NCBI RefSeq assembly: GCF_900116635.1
Contig: NZ_FPBJ01000016.1
Location: 1-64,000, forward strand
Length of the DNA stretch: 64,000 bases
Origin: Xenorhabdus koppenhoeferi
Lineage (GTDB): Bacteria; Pseudomonadota; Gammaproteobacteria; Enterobacterales; Enterobacteriaceae
Direction: 5' to 3'
How positions within the stretch are numbered: the first letter of the stretch is position 1; the number at the start of each line of letters is the position of its first letter. The notes beneath the pieces are model-generated. The model did not search any database. It was not told the DNA's origin and saw nothing but the letters and a program-made list of their open reading frames with translations. Of this stretch, positions 9,738 through 21,006 are shown in pieces. Both the position numbers and the translations under genes were made by a program.

Positions 9738-11636
9738 TCAATTAGCTTGTGTTCTGGTCGCCTGTTTTCTTGTTGCGGCAGAAGAGGTGGTATTTTTATC
9801 CCTGAGTAAAATATGATCCAGGATTTGACGCACAATAGTACCGACAGGTGGCCCAGAGCCGCCGTTTTCCAGAATGATAGAGATAGCAACTGTCGGGTTG
9901 TCATAGGGTGCAAAGGCTATCATCAGTTTATGGTCACGCAGGTGTTCAGCAAGTTTGTTTGCATTATAGGTTTCATAACTGAAAACTTGGGCAGTACCTG
10001 ACTTAACTGCCGCTTTGTAAGGTGTGTCAGCAAAGAATCTGCGGGCAGTGCCATTCGGGGCATTGGCAACACCATACATGCCATCTTTGGCAATTTCCCA
10101 GTATCCAGAGTGAATATCTCCAATTGGTACACTGATCGGAGGTTGGTAAGGTTGCATTTCGCCATTTACGCGTGTGTTCATCAAGAAATGCGGTGTTTTG
10201 ACCTCACCATCATTGATCAGCATCATCAGGGCTTTTACCATCTGCATAGGTGTCGCTGTCCAGTATCCCTGACCGATACCAACAGAAATGGTATCACCTT
10301 GATACCACGGTTTTTTATAGCGCTTGAGCTTCCATTCACGAGTTGGCATATTGCCTGGGCTTTCTTCTTTCAAATCAATGCCTGTAAATTGGCCATAACC
10401 GAATTTTGACATCCACTCGGACATCCTATCAATACCCATATCATAGGCAACCTGATAGAAAAAAGTATCCGCAGATTCGACAATTGATTTATGTACATTC
10501 AGTTTACCATGCCCCCAACGCTTCCAGTCGCGGTAACGTTTTTCTGATCCCGGTAGTTGCCACCAGCCGGGATCATTTATCGTCGTATTCTTTGTGATGA
10601 CATCACTGCTAAGGGCTGCAACGGCAATAAAAGGTTTCACTGTGGACGCGGGCGGATAAGCCCCTTGTGTTGCCCGGTTAATCAACGGGCGGTTGGGATC
10701 GTTAAGCAGAGACTTATAGTCCTTGCTGGAAATACCATCGACAAATAGATTCGGATCATAGCTTGGGTTGGATACCATGGCTAAAATGTCCCCTGTACGG
10801 GGATCGGTAACAACAACACCCGCCCGACTGGTTGTCAATATCTCTTCAATATAGGTTTGTAGCTCTAAATCGATTGACAGGTAAATATCTTTACCGGCTT
10901 GTGGAGGTTGTTCATGCAACTGACGAATGACTCTGCCACGGTTGTTGACTTCCACTTCTTCATAACCCGGTCTGCCATGCAGCGTGGACTCATAATAACG
11001 CTCAATGCCCAGTTTCCCGATATCATGAGTAGCCGCGTAATCTGGCAAAAGATCTTCTTTGTCGAGCCGTTCTACATCTTTATCATTTATTTTGGCGACA
11101 TAGCCGATGACATGGGTCAGGGCTGAACCATACGGATAATAACGCCGCTGGTATCCCTTGATTTCGAGTCCCGGAAAGCGATATTGGTTGACTGAAAACC
11201 GGGCAACTTGAACTTGAGTCAGAGGCGTTTTCAGAGGAATAGAGGTAAACCGACGTGCGCGTTGGCGCTCTTTTCTGAATGTTTCGATATCTTCATCAGT
11301 CAGCCCGATGACAGAACGCAATTCCTCTAATGTCTTATCAAGATCGGAAACTTTTTGAGGCACAATTTCCAATTGGTAAATAGTTCGGTTTGCTGCCAGT
11401 GGTATGCCATTGCGGTCATAAATAATACCCCGGCTTGGAGCGATGGGAACGAGCTTAATGCGGTTCCCATTTGATCGGGTTTGGTAATCTTCGTGGCGAG
11501 TAATCTGGAGGTTATAGAGATTGGCGACCAGTATCCCTATTAAAATAATCATACCAGTGAACGCCACGAGTGCGCGGCGTATAAACAGGGCTGATTCAGC
11601 CGAATGATCTCGAAAAGGGGTTCGTTTATTCTTCAT
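9738..11636 (-). CDS. mrdA: Peptidoglycan transpeptidase PBP2
   Basis: This class B penicillin-binding protein of about 632 residues crosslinks peptidoglycan during cell elongation. There is a cytoplasmic N-terminus, one membrane helix at about residues 18-42, a pedestal domain, and a transpeptidase domain with the motifs STVK (near residue 330), SAD and KSGTAQ. The residue before the catalytic serine is Ala (PPASTVKPF) where E. coli has Gly, a small change next to the active site. The ATG at 11636 gives [18 protein letters not shown], which aligns with E. coli; a GTG at 11654 is a possible longer start. It lies upstream of mrdB, as usual. Confidence 0.95.
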   Translation of the reverse strand: MKNKRTPFRDHSAESALFIRRALVAFTGMIILIGILVANLYNLQITRHEDYQTRSNGNRIKLVPIAPSRGIIYDRNGIPLAANRTIYQLEIVPQKVSDLDKTLEELRSVIGLTDEDIETFRKERQRARRFTSIPLKTPLTQVQVARFSVNQYRFPGLEIKGYQRRYYPYGSALTHVIGYVAKINDKDVERLDKEDLLPDYAATHDIGKLGIERYYESTLHGRPGYEEVEVNNRGRVIRQLHEQPPQAGKDIYLSIDLELQTYIEEILTTSRAGVVVTDPRTGDILAMVSNPSYDPNLFVDGISSKDYKSLLNDPNRPLINRATQGAYPPASTVKPFIAVAALSSDVITKNTTINDPGWWQLPGSEKRYRDWKRWGHGKLNVHKSIVESADTFFYQVAYDMGIDRMSEWMSKFGYGQFTGIDLKEESPGNMPTREWKLKRYKKPWYQGDTISVGIGQGYWTATPMQMVKALMMLINDGEVKTPHFLMNTRVNGEMQPYQPPISVPIGDIHSGYWEIAKDGMYGVANAPNGTARRFFADTPYKAAVKSGTAQVFSYETYNANKLAEHLRDHKLMIAFAPYDNPTVAISIILENGGSGPPVGTIVRQILDHILLRDKNTTSSAATRKQATRTQAN

Positions 11637-11672
11637 CCCATTGCCAGAATTCACGGTGATAGATTACTCAAT

Positions 11673-12143
11673 TTATTCCCGGTGATAAGGGTGGTTAGTT
11701 GTTATGCTCCAAGCTCGATAGAGGCTCTCTGCAACCAGAATCCGCACAAGAGGATGTGGCATGGTCAGAGGAGATAGTGACCAGCTTTGTTCCGCTGCTG
11801 CTTTACAGGCAGGAGCCAAACCTTCAGGGCCGCCAATCAGCAAGCTGACATTCCTGCCATCCAGCTTCCAGCGCTCAAGTTGTTGCGCCAATTGTGAGGT
11901 ATCCCAACGAGAGCCGGGAATATCCAGTGTCACAATACGGTTGCCTTTACCGACAGCGGCCAGCATTTGTTCACCTTCTTTTTCCAGAATGCGTTTGATG
12001 TCAGCATTTTTGCCCCGTTTTCCCGCCGGAATTTCAATCAGTTCAAAAGGCATATCCTTAGGAAAACGGTTCAGATAATCTATAAAGCCGGTCTGAATCC
12101 AGTCCGGCATTTTTGTTCCTACAGCGACCAGTTGTAACTTCAA
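11673..12143 (-). CDS. rlmH: 23S rRNA pseudouridine-1915 N3-methyltransferase
   Basis: The 156-residue SPOUT methyltransferase methylates pseudouridine 1915 of 23S rRNA in the assembled ribosome. The trefoil-knot C-terminal region is seen in [24 protein letters not shown] and [13 protein letters not shown], all typical of RlmH. The length equals the E. coli protein. It is packed between rsfS and mrdA, with only two bases between the rsfS stop and its start, so it is cotranscribed with ribosome-silencing factor. Confidence 0.96.
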   Translation of the reverse strand: MKLQLVAVGTKMPDWIQTGFIDYLNRFPKDMPFELIEIPAGKRGKNADIKRILEKEGEQMLAAVGKGNRIVTLDIPGSRWDTSQLAQQLERWKLDGRNVSLLIGGPEGLAPACKAAAEQSWSLSPLTMPHPLVRILVAESLYRAWSITTNHPYHRE

Positions 12144-12145
12144 AC

Positions 12146-12463
12146 TCAGCTCCAGAGTTTTTCCAATTCGTACATGCGACGGCTGTCTTCTTGCATAACA
12201 TGCACTATGATCTCGCCAAGATCGACAACAATCCAGTCTGAAATGCCTTGCCCTTCAACACCCAGGGGCATGATCCCAGCTTGGCGGCAATCATCAACCA
12301 GATTGTCTGCCACAGACATCAGGTGGCGGCTCGATGTTCCGGTACAGATAACCATGCAGTCAGTAATACTGGATTTTCTACGAACGTCTATAGAAACAAT
12401 ATCCTGTGCTTTGGAATCTTCAAGTTTATCAACAACAAATTGTCGTAGTTCTGTGCCTTGCAA
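12146..12463 (-). CDS. rsfS: Ribosomal silencing factor RsfS
   Basis: The 105-residue protein binds ribosomal protein L14 (uL14) and blocks subunit joining in stationary phase. The core ([16 protein letters not shown], then [14 protein letters not shown]) and the terminus ELEKLWS match E. coli. A longer frame extends upstream to 12550, but its extra residues have no family counterpart. The start chosen is TTG at 12463 (LQGTELRQF), because AAGGTGA lies six bases before it and the length then equals E. coli RsfS. A TTG start implies modest translation. Gene order nadD-rsfS-rlmH is conserved. Confidence 0.92.
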   Translation of the reverse strand: MQGTELRQFVVDKLEDSKAQDIVSIDVRRKSSITDCMVICTGTSSRHLMSVADNLVDDCRQAGIMPLGVEGQGISDWIVVDLGEIIVHVMQEDSRRMYELEKLWS

Positions 12464-12567
12464 AAGGATCACCTTTATTTTGTAAAATTGGTTGAGTAAC
12501 ACAGCATAATAACATGCCAATATCTGTAAAAGTAAGCAACTTAGCGGCAAATCAACGCATGATTTTG

Positions 12568-13323
12568 TTATTGTATGTATAGCCCTTGTGAATCGATATA
12601 ATTTTGTATCTCTGGAGGAAGCAGGTCATCACAGCTTAACCCTTGCTGGTGGCGTTGACGAATATCAGTTGCCGAGATGTTTAATAATGGAGTAGCAGCC
12701 AAGTAAATATAACCATTTGGTTTTTGGCTCAATGGAGATGGAGTTTCAATTTGATGCCTTTCAAGCCATTTTTGCATGTCTGCGGCTGAAAGCTGGCGTT
12801 GATAACCCGGACGGGAACAGACCAGTAAATGACAGATATCGAGCAGCTCTTCCCATTTATACCATGTATGGATAGCTTGTAATGAATCCTGTCCAATGAT
12901 GAATGCCAATGGGCGTTGTTCACCGACTTCCTGACGAAAGGATTTCAATGTTTCTATCGTATAAGAGGGGGTTTGACGCTCCAGTTCGCGGGCATCTACA
13001 GTAAAAAGAGGATTGTCTTGCACAGCCAAACGAACCATTTCCAGCCGTTGCTGTGGTGTCGCCTCTGGCTGAGGACGATGTGGCGGAACATGATTAGGCA
13101 ATAAAATAACCTGTTTGAGTCCGACTTGTTTTGCCAATGCCTTTACAGGACGTAAATGACCATAATGGATGGGATCGAATGTACCGCCAAATAGAGCTTG
13201 AATAACAGGGGAATCCGTATGGGGTATTGAATGAGTCTTTTTAAAAACAGCGTGCTGATGCCCGATGTCTTGTGAATCAATATTTTGTAAATCAATAAGT
13301 TGCGAATCAATAGAATCAAGCAT
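12568..13323 (-). CDS. nadD: Nicotinate-mononucleotide adenylyltransferase with extended N-terminus
   Basis: The enzyme joins ATP and nicotinate mononucleotide to make deamido-NAD in NAD synthesis. The nucleotidyltransferase motifs GGTFDP (46-51) and HYGH (53-56) and the C-terminal ISATDIRQR are intact. At 251 residues it is about 38 longer than E. coli NadD. The surplus is an N-terminal leader of which residues 5-19 are three copies of a five-residue unit ([15 protein letters not shown]), encoded by three 15-bp repeats. No ATG, GTG or TTG codon lies in frame between residue 1 and the catalytic domain, so the extension appears to be translated. The ATG overlaps the holA stop by eight bases. 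Confidence 0.95.
   Translation of the reverse strand: MLDSIDSQLIDLQNIDSQDIGHQHAVFKKTHSIPHTDSPVIQALFGGTFDPIHYGHLRPVKALAKQVGLKQVILLPNHVPPHRPQPEATPQQRLEMVRLAVQDNPLFTVDARELERQTPSYTIETLKSFRQEVGEQRPLAFIIGQDSLQAIHTWYKWEELLDICHLLVCSRPGYQRQLSAADMQKWLERHQIETPSPLSQKPNGYIYLAATPLLNISATDIRQRHQQGLSCDDLLPPEIQNYIDSQGLYIQ
13267..13311 (-). repeat. Three tandem 15-bp repeats inside nadD
   Basis: Units 13267-13281, 13282-13296 and 13297-13311 are in-frame copies of a 15-bp motif ending AATCAAT on the plus strand (ATTGATT on the coding strand). They encode [10 protein letters not shown] and IDSQD. The length is a multiple of three, so copy-number changes would keep the frame. Confidence 0.85.
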
Positions 13324-14347
13324 TCAAAAAGCTCTCTGGTAATGGTTTTCCGCATAACAGCATGGAAAGTGTTTCCAGGTCAGCCCAAATGGATTGGCTA
13401 TAATCCTTTTTGACGCGCAGTTCCATCTGGGTCAACAAATGTATGGCAGATTGCAGATCTTGTTGCGATAGACGCTGTAATGCGGCTGTCAGTAATGGCC
13501 GACGGTTTTGCCACACTTTGTGCTGATCAAGCAATGTTCTCAGGGGGACGGTTCTGCTTTGACGTTTAATTACCAGCAGCAACATTAGTTCCCGCTGTAT
13601 AGTACGGATCAGAATGACACTCTCTGTATCTTCCTGTCGCAGTTGTTTCAGTATATGCCATGCCCGTTTGATTTTGCTTGCCAATAAGGCATCGACCCAA
13701 TGATAGGGTGAAAAATGGGCCGCATCATTGACTGTCTCTTCAACGCGATGCAGGGTCAGCCGATTATCGGGGTAGAGTAGGGAAAGACGTTCCAGTGCTT
13801 GAGCCAGCGCTAATAAATTTCCTTCATAGCAATAGCACAATAGTTGGTTGGCTTCCTCCTCCAGTGCCAGCCCCATGCTTTTGGCTCGTTGTGATACCCA
13901 TTGAGGCAGACGATTTTGTTCTGGTGTCAGGCAACTGATGTATACACCATTTTGCCCGATAGACTTAAACCACGGGCTATTTTCCTGTGCTTTGGTGAGT
14001 TTATGCCCACATAGTATCAGCAGGATATCTGTATGCAGCAATTCCGTAAGCTTGGTCAGCCGTTCTGCCATTGTGGCATTAGGGCCATTTTCCGGAAGCA
14101 GCAGAGTAAGAGACTGACGGCTGGCAAATAAGCTGAGTGACTGACATAAGCTGAAGATTTCATCCCAATCGGTATGGTTATCCAATGAGAAAGTAAAATG
14201 TTCCATAAAACCATGCTGTTCAGCCACTCTGCGGATGCTGTCCTGACTTTCCTGCAATAGCAACGGTTCGTTACCCCATAGCAGATAGCTATTTCGCAGC
14301 CCTTCATTGAGCTGCGAAAGGAGTTGTTCAGGATACAGTCGGATCAT
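13316..14347 (-). CDS. holA: DNA polymerase III delta subunit
   Basis: The 343-residue clamp-loader delta subunit opens the beta sliding clamp during loading on DNA. The N-terminal beta-binding element is seen as [18 protein letters not shown] near residues 71-88, followed by the ATPase-like and collar domains. The length equals the E. coli subunit. It lies between lptE and nadD and overlaps both: its ATG sits within the end of lptE and its stop overlaps the nadD start. This compact order lptE-holA-nadD is conserved in enterobacteria. Confidence 0.96.
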   Translation of the reverse strand: MIRLYPEQLLSQLNEGLRNSYLLWGNEPLLLQESQDSIRRVAEQHGFMEHFTFSLDNHTDWDEIFSLCQSLSLFASRQSLTLLLPENGPNATMAERLTKLTELLHTDILLILCGHKLTKAQENSPWFKSIGQNGVYISCLTPEQNRLPQWVSQRAKSMGLALEEEANQLLCYCYEGNLLALAQALERLSLLYPDNRLTLHRVEETVNDAAHFSPYHWVDALLASKIKRAWHILKQLRQEDTESVILIRTIQRELMLLLVIKRQSRTVPLRTLLDQHKVWQNRRPLLTAALQRLSQQDLQSAIHLLTQMELRVKKDYSQSIWADLETLSMLLCGKPLPESFLNA

Positions 14348-14934
14348 GGCTTCTGTGTAGCCGCCATTTTCTGTTTTTCTTTGGCTTTCAGGAGTTCTGC
14401 ACTATGAACGGTCAACAATTGACGCATAAGCTGATGGGCTGCTTGTTCGCGCATTTCCTGCTGAACCAGTTCATTTTCAGCATCTTTTGCTAGTGCTTCC
14501 AAAGGGTTATCAAAGAAAGAGCGGTCAACCCTCGCCTGTAATGGATAGATGCTGCCATCCGGCATCAGAATTTGAGCATCAACATTCAGCACTAACAAAC
14601 GTTCAGCTGATTTACCATCCTGAAAGATTGAAACAGTCTCTTTATTTTCATTAGAGCTTAAAAGTTTCAAGATAGGTATTGAAGCATCTCCATAGTCAAT
14701 GATTTTGACATCATTCAAACGAAGTTGCTGGCGCACTGCCCGTGCCAGAGGCCCGTATGGATCACTGGTACTTAACTGTAATGTTTGAAGCTTTTTTGGC
14801 ACTTGTGTTGTACCACGAAGGTGGAAACCGCAGCCAGCGGTGACCAGCACCGCCAACCCGAGCAACAACGTAAGAATACGAAGCCGCAGATTATTTTCCA
14901 CCACGCTTTTTACTAAATTTTTTAGCACAAACAT
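14344..14934 (-). CDS. lptE: LPS-assembly lipoprotein LptE
   Basis: The outer-membrane lipoprotein plugs the LptD barrel and helps insert lipopolysaccharide. The lipobox is LVTAGC followed by [11 protein letters not shown], which matches E. coli LptE after its lipidated cysteine. The frame begins about 15 residues earlier than E. coli; ATG at 14934 has AGGAG immediately upstream, but a shorter start nearer the signal helix (for example GTG at VENNLRLR) is possible. It follows leuS by 12 bases and overlaps holA. Confidence 0.93.
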   Translation of the reverse strand: MFVLKNLVKSVVENNLRLRILTLLLGLAVLVTAGCGFHLRGTTQVPKKLQTLQLSTSDPYGPLARAVRQQLRLNDVKIIDYGDASIPILKLLSSNENKETVSIFQDGKSAERLLVLNVDAQILMPDGSIYPLQARVDRSFFDNPLEALAKDAENELVQQEMREQAAHQLMRQLLTVHSAELLKAKEKQKMAATQKP

Positions 14935-14946
14935 GGTCTCCTGTTA

Positions 14947-17529
14947 TCAACCAACGACCAGATTCAGTAACTTACCTGGAACATAAATGACTTTACGAAT
15001 GCTGACACCTTCAAGATATTTCGTCACGCTATATTCCTGTGTCGCCATTTCTTGAACGAACTCTTTTGTTGCATCTGCTGGTACAGTAATACGACCACGA
15101 ACTTTACCGTTAATCTGGATGATTACCAGTTTAATATTGTCTACCATGGCTTGTTCATCTGATTGTGGCCATTGTGCAATATCAATATCGTTTTCGTTAC
15201 CCAGCGCTTTCCACATGACGAAACAAGCGTGTGGAGTGATTGGTGAAAGCATGCGTACAACGGCGGTCAATGCTTCTTGCATTAGCGCCCGATCTTGCTC
15301 AGTTTCCTGTGGTGCACGAGTCAATTTGTTCATCAATTCCATGATAGCGGCAACGGCAGTATTGAATGCCTGGCGGCGACCAATGTCATCGGTAACTTTT
15401 GCAATAGTTTTGTGCAGATCACGGCGCAGATCTTTCTGCTCAGTGGTCAGGTTGCTGGCATCCAGAGGCTGGGTTGACCCTTTGTTGCTGTGCTCGTGAA
15501 CCAGACGCCAAACGCGCTTCAGGAAGCGGTTAGCCCCTTCTACGCCAGATTCTTGCCATTCCAGAGTTAATTCTGGTGGAGCAGCAAACATCATGAACAG
15601 ACGAACGGTGTCAGCACCGTATTTATCAACCATAACCTGCGGGTCGATACCGTTATTTTTGGACTTCGACATTTTACTCATGCCGGTGTAAACCAGTTCA
15701 TGGCCTTCTTTATCTGTCGCTTTTACGATACGGCTTTTCTCATCACGCTCAACAATGGTGTCAGCTGGGGATACCCAGACTTTTTCTCCGCTGTTACCTG
15801 TGTAGTAGAAGGCATCAGCCAGAACCATACCTTGACACAGCAGGTGTTTGGCCGGTTCATCGGAATTGACCATGCCGGAATCGCGCATCAGCTTGTGGAA
15901 GAAACGGAAATACATCAGATGCATGATGGCGTGTTCAATGCCGCCGATGTATTGATCTACTGGCAGCCAGTAGTTAGCCGCAGCCGGATCCAGCATACCT
16001 TTATCATAATCTGGGCAGGTATAGCGTGCGTAATACCATGAAGATTCCATAAAGGTATCAAAGGTATCCGTTTCACGCAGTGCAGGTTGACCATTGATGG
16101 TTGTTTTTGCCCATTCTGGATCGGCTTTGATTGGGCTGGTGATACCATTCATCACAACATCTTCTGGCAGGATCACCGGCAGTTGATCTTCTGGGACAGG
16201 AACAACAGTGCCATCTTCCAGTGTCGCCATCGGAATTGGTGCACCCCAGTAACGTTGGCGAGAAACACCCCAGTCACGCAGGCGATAATTGATTTTGCGT
16301 TGGCCAACACCCATCAAAACCAGTTTGTCCGCGATGGCATTGAAGCCGTCTTCGTTGCTCAAGCCGCTGAATTCTAAAGAATTAACCAAGGCATTCTTGT
16401 CTGTCGCTGCTGCATCCTGAATATTTGGCTCATTGCCTTCATTGTCCAGAATAACGGCTTTCATTGGCAGATTATATTTGGTAGCAAATTCCCAGTCGCG
16501 CTGATCATGGGCGGGAACCGCCATAACAGCGCCGGTTCCGTATTCCATCAGAACAAAGTTAGCAACCCAGATAGCGATTTTTTCGTTGGTCAATGGATGG
16601 ATGGCAAACATGCCGGTTGACATGCCTTTTTTCTCCATTGTTGCCATATCAGCTTCAGCAACTTTGGTATTGCGGCACTCATCGATGAACTCAGTCAGTT
16701 TTGGGTTATTTTCAGAGGCTTGTTTAGCCAGAGGATGGCCCGCAGCGACAGCAACATAGGTCGCCCCCATAAAGGTATCTGGACGGGTAGTGTAAACAGT
16801 GAGTTTTTCCTGACTGTCAGCAACATCAAACGTGATTTCAACACCTTCAGAGCGCCCAATCCAGTTACGCTGCATGATTTTAACTTGCTCAGGCCAATCT
16901 TCCAGCTTATCCAGATCGTTCAGCAGCTCCTCTGCGTAGGCAGTGATCTTGATGAACCACTGTGGGATCTCTTTACGCTCAACCTGACTATCACAACGCC
17001 AGCAGCAGCCGTCAATCACCTGCTCATTTGCCAGAACAGTCATATCATGCGGGCACCAGTTAACGGCGGAAGTTTTCTTGTACACTAAGCCTTTTTCGTA
17101 CAGCTTGGTGAAGAACCACTGTTCCCAGCGATAATATTCTGGCGTACAAGTTGTGACTTCACGATCCCAGTCATAACCAAAACCCAGCATTTTCAGCTGG
17201 TTTTTCATGTAATCAATGTTGGAATAAGTCCATGGAGCCGGAGCGGTATTATTCTTGATCGCAGCCCCTTCTGCCGGCAGGCCGAATGCATCCCAACCGA
17301 TAGGTTGTAGCACGTTTTTGCCCAGCATGCGCTGATAGCGGGAAATCACATCACCAATGGTGTAATTACGAACATGGCCCATGTGTAGTCGGCCAGAAGG
17401 ATAAGGTAGCATGGACAGGCAATAGTATTTTTCTTTGTTATTGTCTTCTGTCACTTTGAATGTTTGCTTCTCTTGCCAATGAAGCTGGACTTGTTGCTCT
17501 ATGTCTTCTGGACGATATTGTTCTTGCAT
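14947..17529 (-). CDS. leuS: Leucyl-tRNA synthetase
   Basis: The 860-residue class I synthetase charges tRNA-Leu. The HIGH-type motif is HMGH at residues 49-52 ([10 protein letters not shown]), the KMSKS motif lies near residue 620, and the CP1 editing domain lies between them ([16 protein letters not shown] and [12 protein letters not shown] are seen). The length equals E. coli LeuRS. It heads the leuS-lptE-holA-nadD unit. A tRNA-Leu(UAG) gene lies in the same window at 28779. Confidence 0.98.
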   Translation of the reverse strand: MQEQYRPEDIEQQVQLHWQEKQTFKVTEDNNKEKYYCLSMLPYPSGRLHMGHVRNYTIGDVISRYQRMLGKNVLQPIGWDAFGLPAEGAAIKNNTAPAPWTYSNIDYMKNQLKMLGFGYDWDREVTTCTPEYYRWEQWFFTKLYEKGLVYKKTSAVNWCPHDMTVLANEQVIDGCCWRCDSQVERKEIPQWFIKITAYAEELLNDLDKLEDWPEQVKIMQRNWIGRSEGVEITFDVADSQEKLTVYTTRPDTFMGATYVAVAAGHPLAKQASENNPKLTEFIDECRNTKVAEADMATMEKKGMSTGMFAIHPLTNEKIAIWVANFVLMEYGTGAVMAVPAHDQRDWEFATKYNLPMKAVILDNEGNEPNIQDAAATDKNALVNSLEFSGLSNEDGFNAIADKLVLMGVGQRKINYRLRDWGVSRQRYWGAPIPMATLEDGTVVPVPEDQLPVILPEDVVMNGITSPIKADPEWAKTTINGQPALRETDTFDTFMESSWYYARYTCPDYDKGMLDPAAANYWLPVDQYIGGIEHAIMHLMYFRFFHKLMRDSGMVNSDEPAKHLLCQGMVLADAFYYTGNSGEKVWVSPADTIVERDEKSRIVKATDKEGHELVYTGMSKMSKSKNNGIDPQVMVDKYGADTVRLFMMFAAPPELTLEWQESGVEGANRFLKRVWRLVHEHSNKGSTQPLDASNLTTEQKDLRRDLHKTIAKVTDDIGRRQAFNTAVAAIMELMNKLTRAPQETEQDRALMQEALTAVVRMLSPITPHACFVMWKALGNENDIDIAQWPQSDEQAMVDNIKLVIIQINGKVRGRITVPADATKEFVQEMATQEYSVTKYLEGVSIRKVIYVPGKLLNLVVG

Positions 17530-17683
17530 GGCACCGATAATCCTGTGGTGAGTATATAAAGCTACACTTTAGAGTGTATGGTTTGTTTATGAAATCTGAG
17601 ATTCCATAGCATAGCTGATAAGGGATAGATGCAACAACTCTTGTTAAAGGAGGAATGCTGAAAATGACTTATTTTTGAGGGGA

Positions 17684-17720
17684 AATTTAAAATCGGCGGT
17701 AGCTGTTGCCATCCGCCGAC
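17684..17720 (-). terminator. Terminator after gltL
   Basis: On the minus strand TCGGCGG (17719-17713) pairs with CCGCCGA (17699-17693) a few bases past the gltL stop and is followed by TTTTAAATTT. The GC-rich stem fits an intrinsic terminator for the glt operon. Confidence 0.65.
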
Positions 17721-17729
17721 AGGAAAAGA

Positions 17730-18455
17730 TCAGTGCAAAATTTTCGCCAGAAAATCACGGGCGCGTTCTGATTTAGGGTTAGCGAAGAAATCTTCTTTCT
17801 TGCTGTCTTCGACAATTTTGCCTTCATCCATGAAAATAACACGGTGTGCCACTTTTTTGGCAAATCCCATTTCATGGGTTACGACCATCATGGTCATGCC
17901 TTCATTTGCCAGCTCAACCATGACATCCAGCACTTCATTGATCATTTCAGGATCGAGTGCTGAAGTCGGCTCATCAAACAACATGGCAATCGGATCCATG
18001 CAGAGTGCCCGGGCGATAGCAACCCGCTGTTGTTGACCACCGGAAAGTTGGGCCGGGAACTTATTGGCATGGCTACATAATCCAACGCGATCCAACAATT
18101 TTAAGGCTTTTTCGGTAGCCGCTTTCTTATCGCGTTTTAACACCTTAACCTGAGCCAATGTCAGGTTTTCAATGATGGATAAGTGAGGGAATAGTTCAAA
18201 GTGTTGAAATACCATACCCACTTTAGAACGTAATTGGGCTAAGTTGGTTTTAGTGTCATTGACTTTCGTGCTGTTTACCAGAATTTCACCTTGCTGGACA
18301 GGTTCAAGGCCATTGATCGTTTTTATTAATGTGGATTTGCCAGAGCCAGAAGGCCCACAGACTACGACTACTTCGCCTTTTTTGACTTCAGTCGAGCAGT
18401 CAGTAAGAACCTGAAATTGGCCATACCATTTGGATACATTTTTCAGGGAAATCAT
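17730..18455 (-). CDS. gltL: Glutamate/aspartate ABC importer ATP-binding protein
   Basis: The 241-residue ATPase of the polar amino acid uptake class powers import of glutamate and aspartate. Walker [11 protein letters not shown]-loop, signature LSGGQQQR, Walker B AMLFDEP and the switch histidine in VVTHEMG are all present, and the sequence is nearly that of E. coli GltL. The ATG at 18455 overlaps the gltK TGA in a TGATG arrangement, so the two are translationally coupled; a GTG three bases upstream is less likely. Confidence 0.96.
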   Translation of the reverse strand: MISLKNVSKWYGQFQVLTDCSTEVKKGEVVVVCGPSGSGKSTLIKTINGLEPVQQGEILVNSTKVNDTKTNLAQLRSKVGMVFQHFELFPHLSIIENLTLAQVKVLKRDKKAATEKALKLLDRVGLCSHANKFPAQLSGGQQQRVAIARALCMDPIAMLFDEPTSALDPEMINEVLDVMVELANEGMTMMVVTHEMGFAKKVAHRVIFMDEGKIVEDSKKEDFFANPKSERARDFLAKILH

Positions 18456-19129
18456 CACACAGTCCTTTTCTTCAAATAGTTAACCAGCATGGAAGCGGCA
18501 AAACTAAACACAAAATAAACAATGCCGGCAAACAGAACCATTTCAACCTGAGTACCGTCTCGTTCACCAATATTCGTTGCTGTACGGAAAAAATCCGCCA
18601 GACTCAGCACATATACTAAAGAAGTATCTTGAAATAATACAATGCCTTGCGTTAATAGTAATGGGGTCATCGCTCGGAATGCTTGCGGCAGAATAACCAG
18701 ACGCATGTTTTGCAGATGCGTCATCCCCAGTGCCAGCGCCGCAGAAGATTGCCCACAGGAAATGCTCTGAATACCCGCCCGAATAATCTCTGAATAATAA
18801 GCAGCTTCAAAGAGCGAGAAAGCTACCATTGCAGAAATCAAACGAATATCGTTTTTCGGCGATATGCCCAGAACATCTTGTAATAAGTTAGGCACAATCA
18901 GATAAAACCATAACAGTACCATCACCAACGGAATTGAACGGAAAAGGTTAACATACAGGGCAGCAAACCAACTCAGAGCTTTGATGGATGAGAGACGCAT
19001 CATCGCCAGAATAGTTCCCCATAGAATGCCAACGATAACCGCAATTCCGGTGATTTTAAGTGTGATCACCAACCCATTGAGGAGAAAGGGCAGGCTGGGA
19101 ATAATCGAACTCCAGTCAAACTGATACAT
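18455..19129 (-). CDS. gltK: Glutamate/aspartate ABC importer permease GltK
   Basis: The 224-residue inner-membrane permease has about five helices. The EAA loop that docks the ATPase is seen as [22 protein letters not shown]. The start [20 protein letters not shown] matches E. coli GltK. Its ATG lies inside the end of gltJ, overlapping by 14 bases, and the ten-G run of gltJ is only ten bases upstream of this start, within the region that would hold the ribosome-binding site. Confidence 0.96.
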   Translation of the reverse strand: MYQFDWSSIIPSLPFLLNGLVITLKITGIAVIVGILWGTILAMMRLSSIKALSWFAALYVNLFRSIPLVMVLLWFYLIVPNLLQDVLGISPKNDIRLISAMVAFSLFEAAYYSEIIRAGIQSISCGQSSAALALGMTHLQNMRLVILPQAFRAMTPLLLTQGIVLFQDTSLVYVLSLADFFRTATNIGERDGTQVEMVLFAGIVYFVFSFAASMLVNYLKKRTV

Positions 19130-19877
19130 TTTTTATCGTCCCCCCCCCCATATTGCCCGGTAAACGCACTTTTTTCTCAAGTATACTCATGAGCAGCATG
19201 ATAACGAGGTTGATACCTACGTAAGCCAGTGTGATCGCTGTAAATGACTCATAGGCATGAGCGGAATAGTCCAGTAACTTACCAGCCTGAGCTGCCATAT
19301 CAACTAACCCGATTGTAGAAGCAATGGCAGAGTTTTTTACCAGATTGAGCATTTCCGAAGTCATTGGAGGAATTATCACTCGATAGGCGTTTGGCAACAG
19401 AACATAACGGTAGGTTTGTGGCAAGGTCAAACCCACTGCCAGTCCTGCGGCCCGCTGACCTCTTGGGAGAGACTGAATTGCGGCTCGAACCTGCTCACAT
19501 ACACGAGCGGCCGTAAATAATCCCAGACAAATGACAGAAGAAATAAAAAATTGAATATTGGGATCTAATTCCATTTTGAACCAATTACTCAAATTTTGGG
19601 GCAGAAATTCGGGTACTACCAGATACCACGTAAAAAACTGGACAATAAGAGGGACGTTGCGAAATAACTCAACATAACAGGTTCCAATCCCGGAAAGGAA
19701 TTTATTCGGGACGGTGCGGAGGATACCAAATAGTGATCCGACAATAAATGCAATGATCCAAGCACAGATAGAAAGAGTAAGCGTTACCTGCAATCCAGAA
19801 ATAAGCCACCCCAGATAGGTGGTATTACCAAAAGGGGCAGCTTGTAAGAAGATGCCCCAATTCCAATCAACAGACAT
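19116..19877 (-). CDS. gltJ: Glutamate/aspartate ABC importer permease GltJ
   Basis: The 253-residue permease partners GltK. There are about five membrane helices, and the EAA loop is seen as [23 protein letters not shown]. The body matches E. coli GltJ. The last codons contain an uninterrupted run of ten G residues (plus-strand C 19140-19149) encoding GGG in [12 protein letters not shown]. Loss or gain of one G would alter the last residues and the position of the stop relative to the gltK start. The protein core would be unaffected, so any effect would be on the tail and on coupling to gltK. Confidence 0.95.
   Translation of the reverse strand: MSVDWNWGIFLQAAPFGNTTYLGWLISGLQVTLTLSICAWIIAFIVGSLFGILRTVPNKFLSGIGTCYVELFRNVPLIVQFFTWYLVVPEFLPQNLSNWFKMELDPNIQFFISSVICLGLFTAARVCEQVRAAIQSLPRGQRAAGLAVGLTLPQTYRYVLLPNAYRVIIPPMTSEMLNLVKNSAIASTIGLVDMAAQAGKLLDYSAHAYESFTAITLAYVGINLVIMLLMSILEKKVRLPGNMGGGTIKNVSV
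19140..19149. repeat. Ten-base C/G homopolymer in gltJ
   Basis: Ten consecutive C on the plus strand (G on the coding strand) lie near the 3' end of gltJ and directly upstream of gltK. Tracts of this length are prone to slipped-strand mispairing. A sequencing or assembly length error is also possible at such a tract. Confidence 0.9.
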
Positions 19878-19959
19878 AATCGTGCTCCCTGAAGTGGGGT
19901 TGGCTGTAATGCCTAAAAACGATCTATTCGTTGTAATTTATGGAGTCAAAAAATGAGCT

Positions 19960-19988
19960 AAAAAATGAGGTAGGGAACGACTACCTCA
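19960..19988 (-). terminator. Hairpin terminator or attenuator between gltI and gltJ
   Basis: On the minus strand TGAGGTAG (19988-19981) pairs with CTACCTCA (19973-19966) around a 7-nt loop and is followed by TTTTTTAG. It lies 43 bases past the gltI stop. Partial termination here would give more of the binding protein than of the permeases. E. coli makes the small RNA SroC from this same intergenic position; I cannot confirm an SroC homologue by sequence. Confidence 0.75.
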
Positions 19989-20030
19989 TACCCGTCGCGC
20001 CAATAAAATCGGGATCTCTCAGTTAGTTCG

Positions 20031-20918
20031 TTAATTCAACGCCTTATCATTTGGAGACTTAAACAACGCCTTCATTTCATCAGATATGGAGAAGTTCATG
20101 TTCAGATTTTTGGGTGGAATCGGTTCTTTGAACCAACGATTAAACATTTTTTCTGCTTCACCGGAGGTTTGTGCTTTCGCAATGACATCATCTATCAGCT
20201 TTTTAAATTGAGGATCATTTTTACGCAGCATACAACCATAGGCTTCTTCTGATTGTGGTTTGCCGACAATGATCCACTGATCTGGTTTTTTCGCTTTTGC
20301 ACGTTCACCCGCGAGTAGCGCATCATCCATCATAAACGCAACAGCACGGCCTGATTCTAGTGTACGGAATGAATCACCATGATCTTTTGCACTGATGATG
20401 CGCATTTTCATCTGCTTTTCATCATTGAGTTTATTCAACAGAATTTCAGAAGTGGTGCCAGAAGTTACAACGACATTTTTTCCGGCCAGATCGTCAAACC
20501 CTTTAACATCTAGATCTTTGTTGGTCAACAGGCGAGTACCAACGGAAAAAATTGTATTGGAGAATGCCGCTTGTTTTTGTCTTTCAAGGTTATTAGTAGT
20601 AGAACCGCATTCAAAATCAAATATACCGTTTTGCAGCAGAGGGATGCGATTCTGGGAAGTAATGGGGATCAGTTTGACTTGCAGGTTAGGCATATCCAGT
20701 TTTTTCTTCACGGCATCGACAATCAAGTTGGAATAATCTTGAGAGTAACCAACGACATTTTGCTGATTATCGTAGTAAGAAAATGGAATGGAAGATTCTC
20801 TGTGCCCAACAACGATAATGCCATTATCTTTAATTTTTTTCAGTGTTCCAGTTAACGCCTCAGCATGGGTAGCACCTACCGCGCTAAGCAACATTATAGT
20901 TAACATCAACTTACGCAT
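20031..20918 (-). CDS. gltI: Glutamate/aspartate periplasmic binding protein
   Basis: The solute-binding protein of about 295 residues delivers glutamate and aspartate to the GltJKL transporter. A signal peptide (MRKLMLTIMLLSAVGATHA) precedes EALTGTLKKIKD, and the family-3 binding-protein signature is seen around GYSQDYSNLIVDAVKKKL. The ATG at 20918 is chosen over the in-frame TTG at 20924 because AGGAG lies six bases before it. It is separated from gltJ by a 153-bp gap with a hairpin terminator. Confidence 0.95.
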   Translation of the reverse strand: MRKLMLTIMLLSAVGATHAEALTGTLKKIKDNGIIVVGHRESSIPFSYYDNQQNVVGYSQDYSNLIVDAVKKKLDMPNLQVKLIPITSQNRIPLLQNGIFDFECGSTTNNLERQKQAAFSNTIFSVGTRLLTNKDLDVKGFDDLAGKNVVVTSGTTSEILLNKLNDEKQMKMRIISAKDHGDSFRTLESGRAVAFMMDDALLAGERAKAKKPDQWIIVGKPQSEEAYGCMLRKNDPQFKKLIDDVIAKAQTSGEAEKMFNRWFKEPIPPKNLNMNFSISDEMKALFKSPNDKALN

Positions 20919-21006
20919 ATACAACTCCTTTATAATTTAATGATTTTTTACAAAATCGGGTTTTCTTACAGATAGTTGTGTTTCTACGTTTATGCATAAA
21001 ACTATT

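Noticed and set aside
17649-17679. AAAGGAGGAATG followed by a seven-codon frame upstream of gltL's end
   Set aside because: The ribosome-binding site is strong, but the peptide is tiny and no gene follows on that strand; it may be chance.
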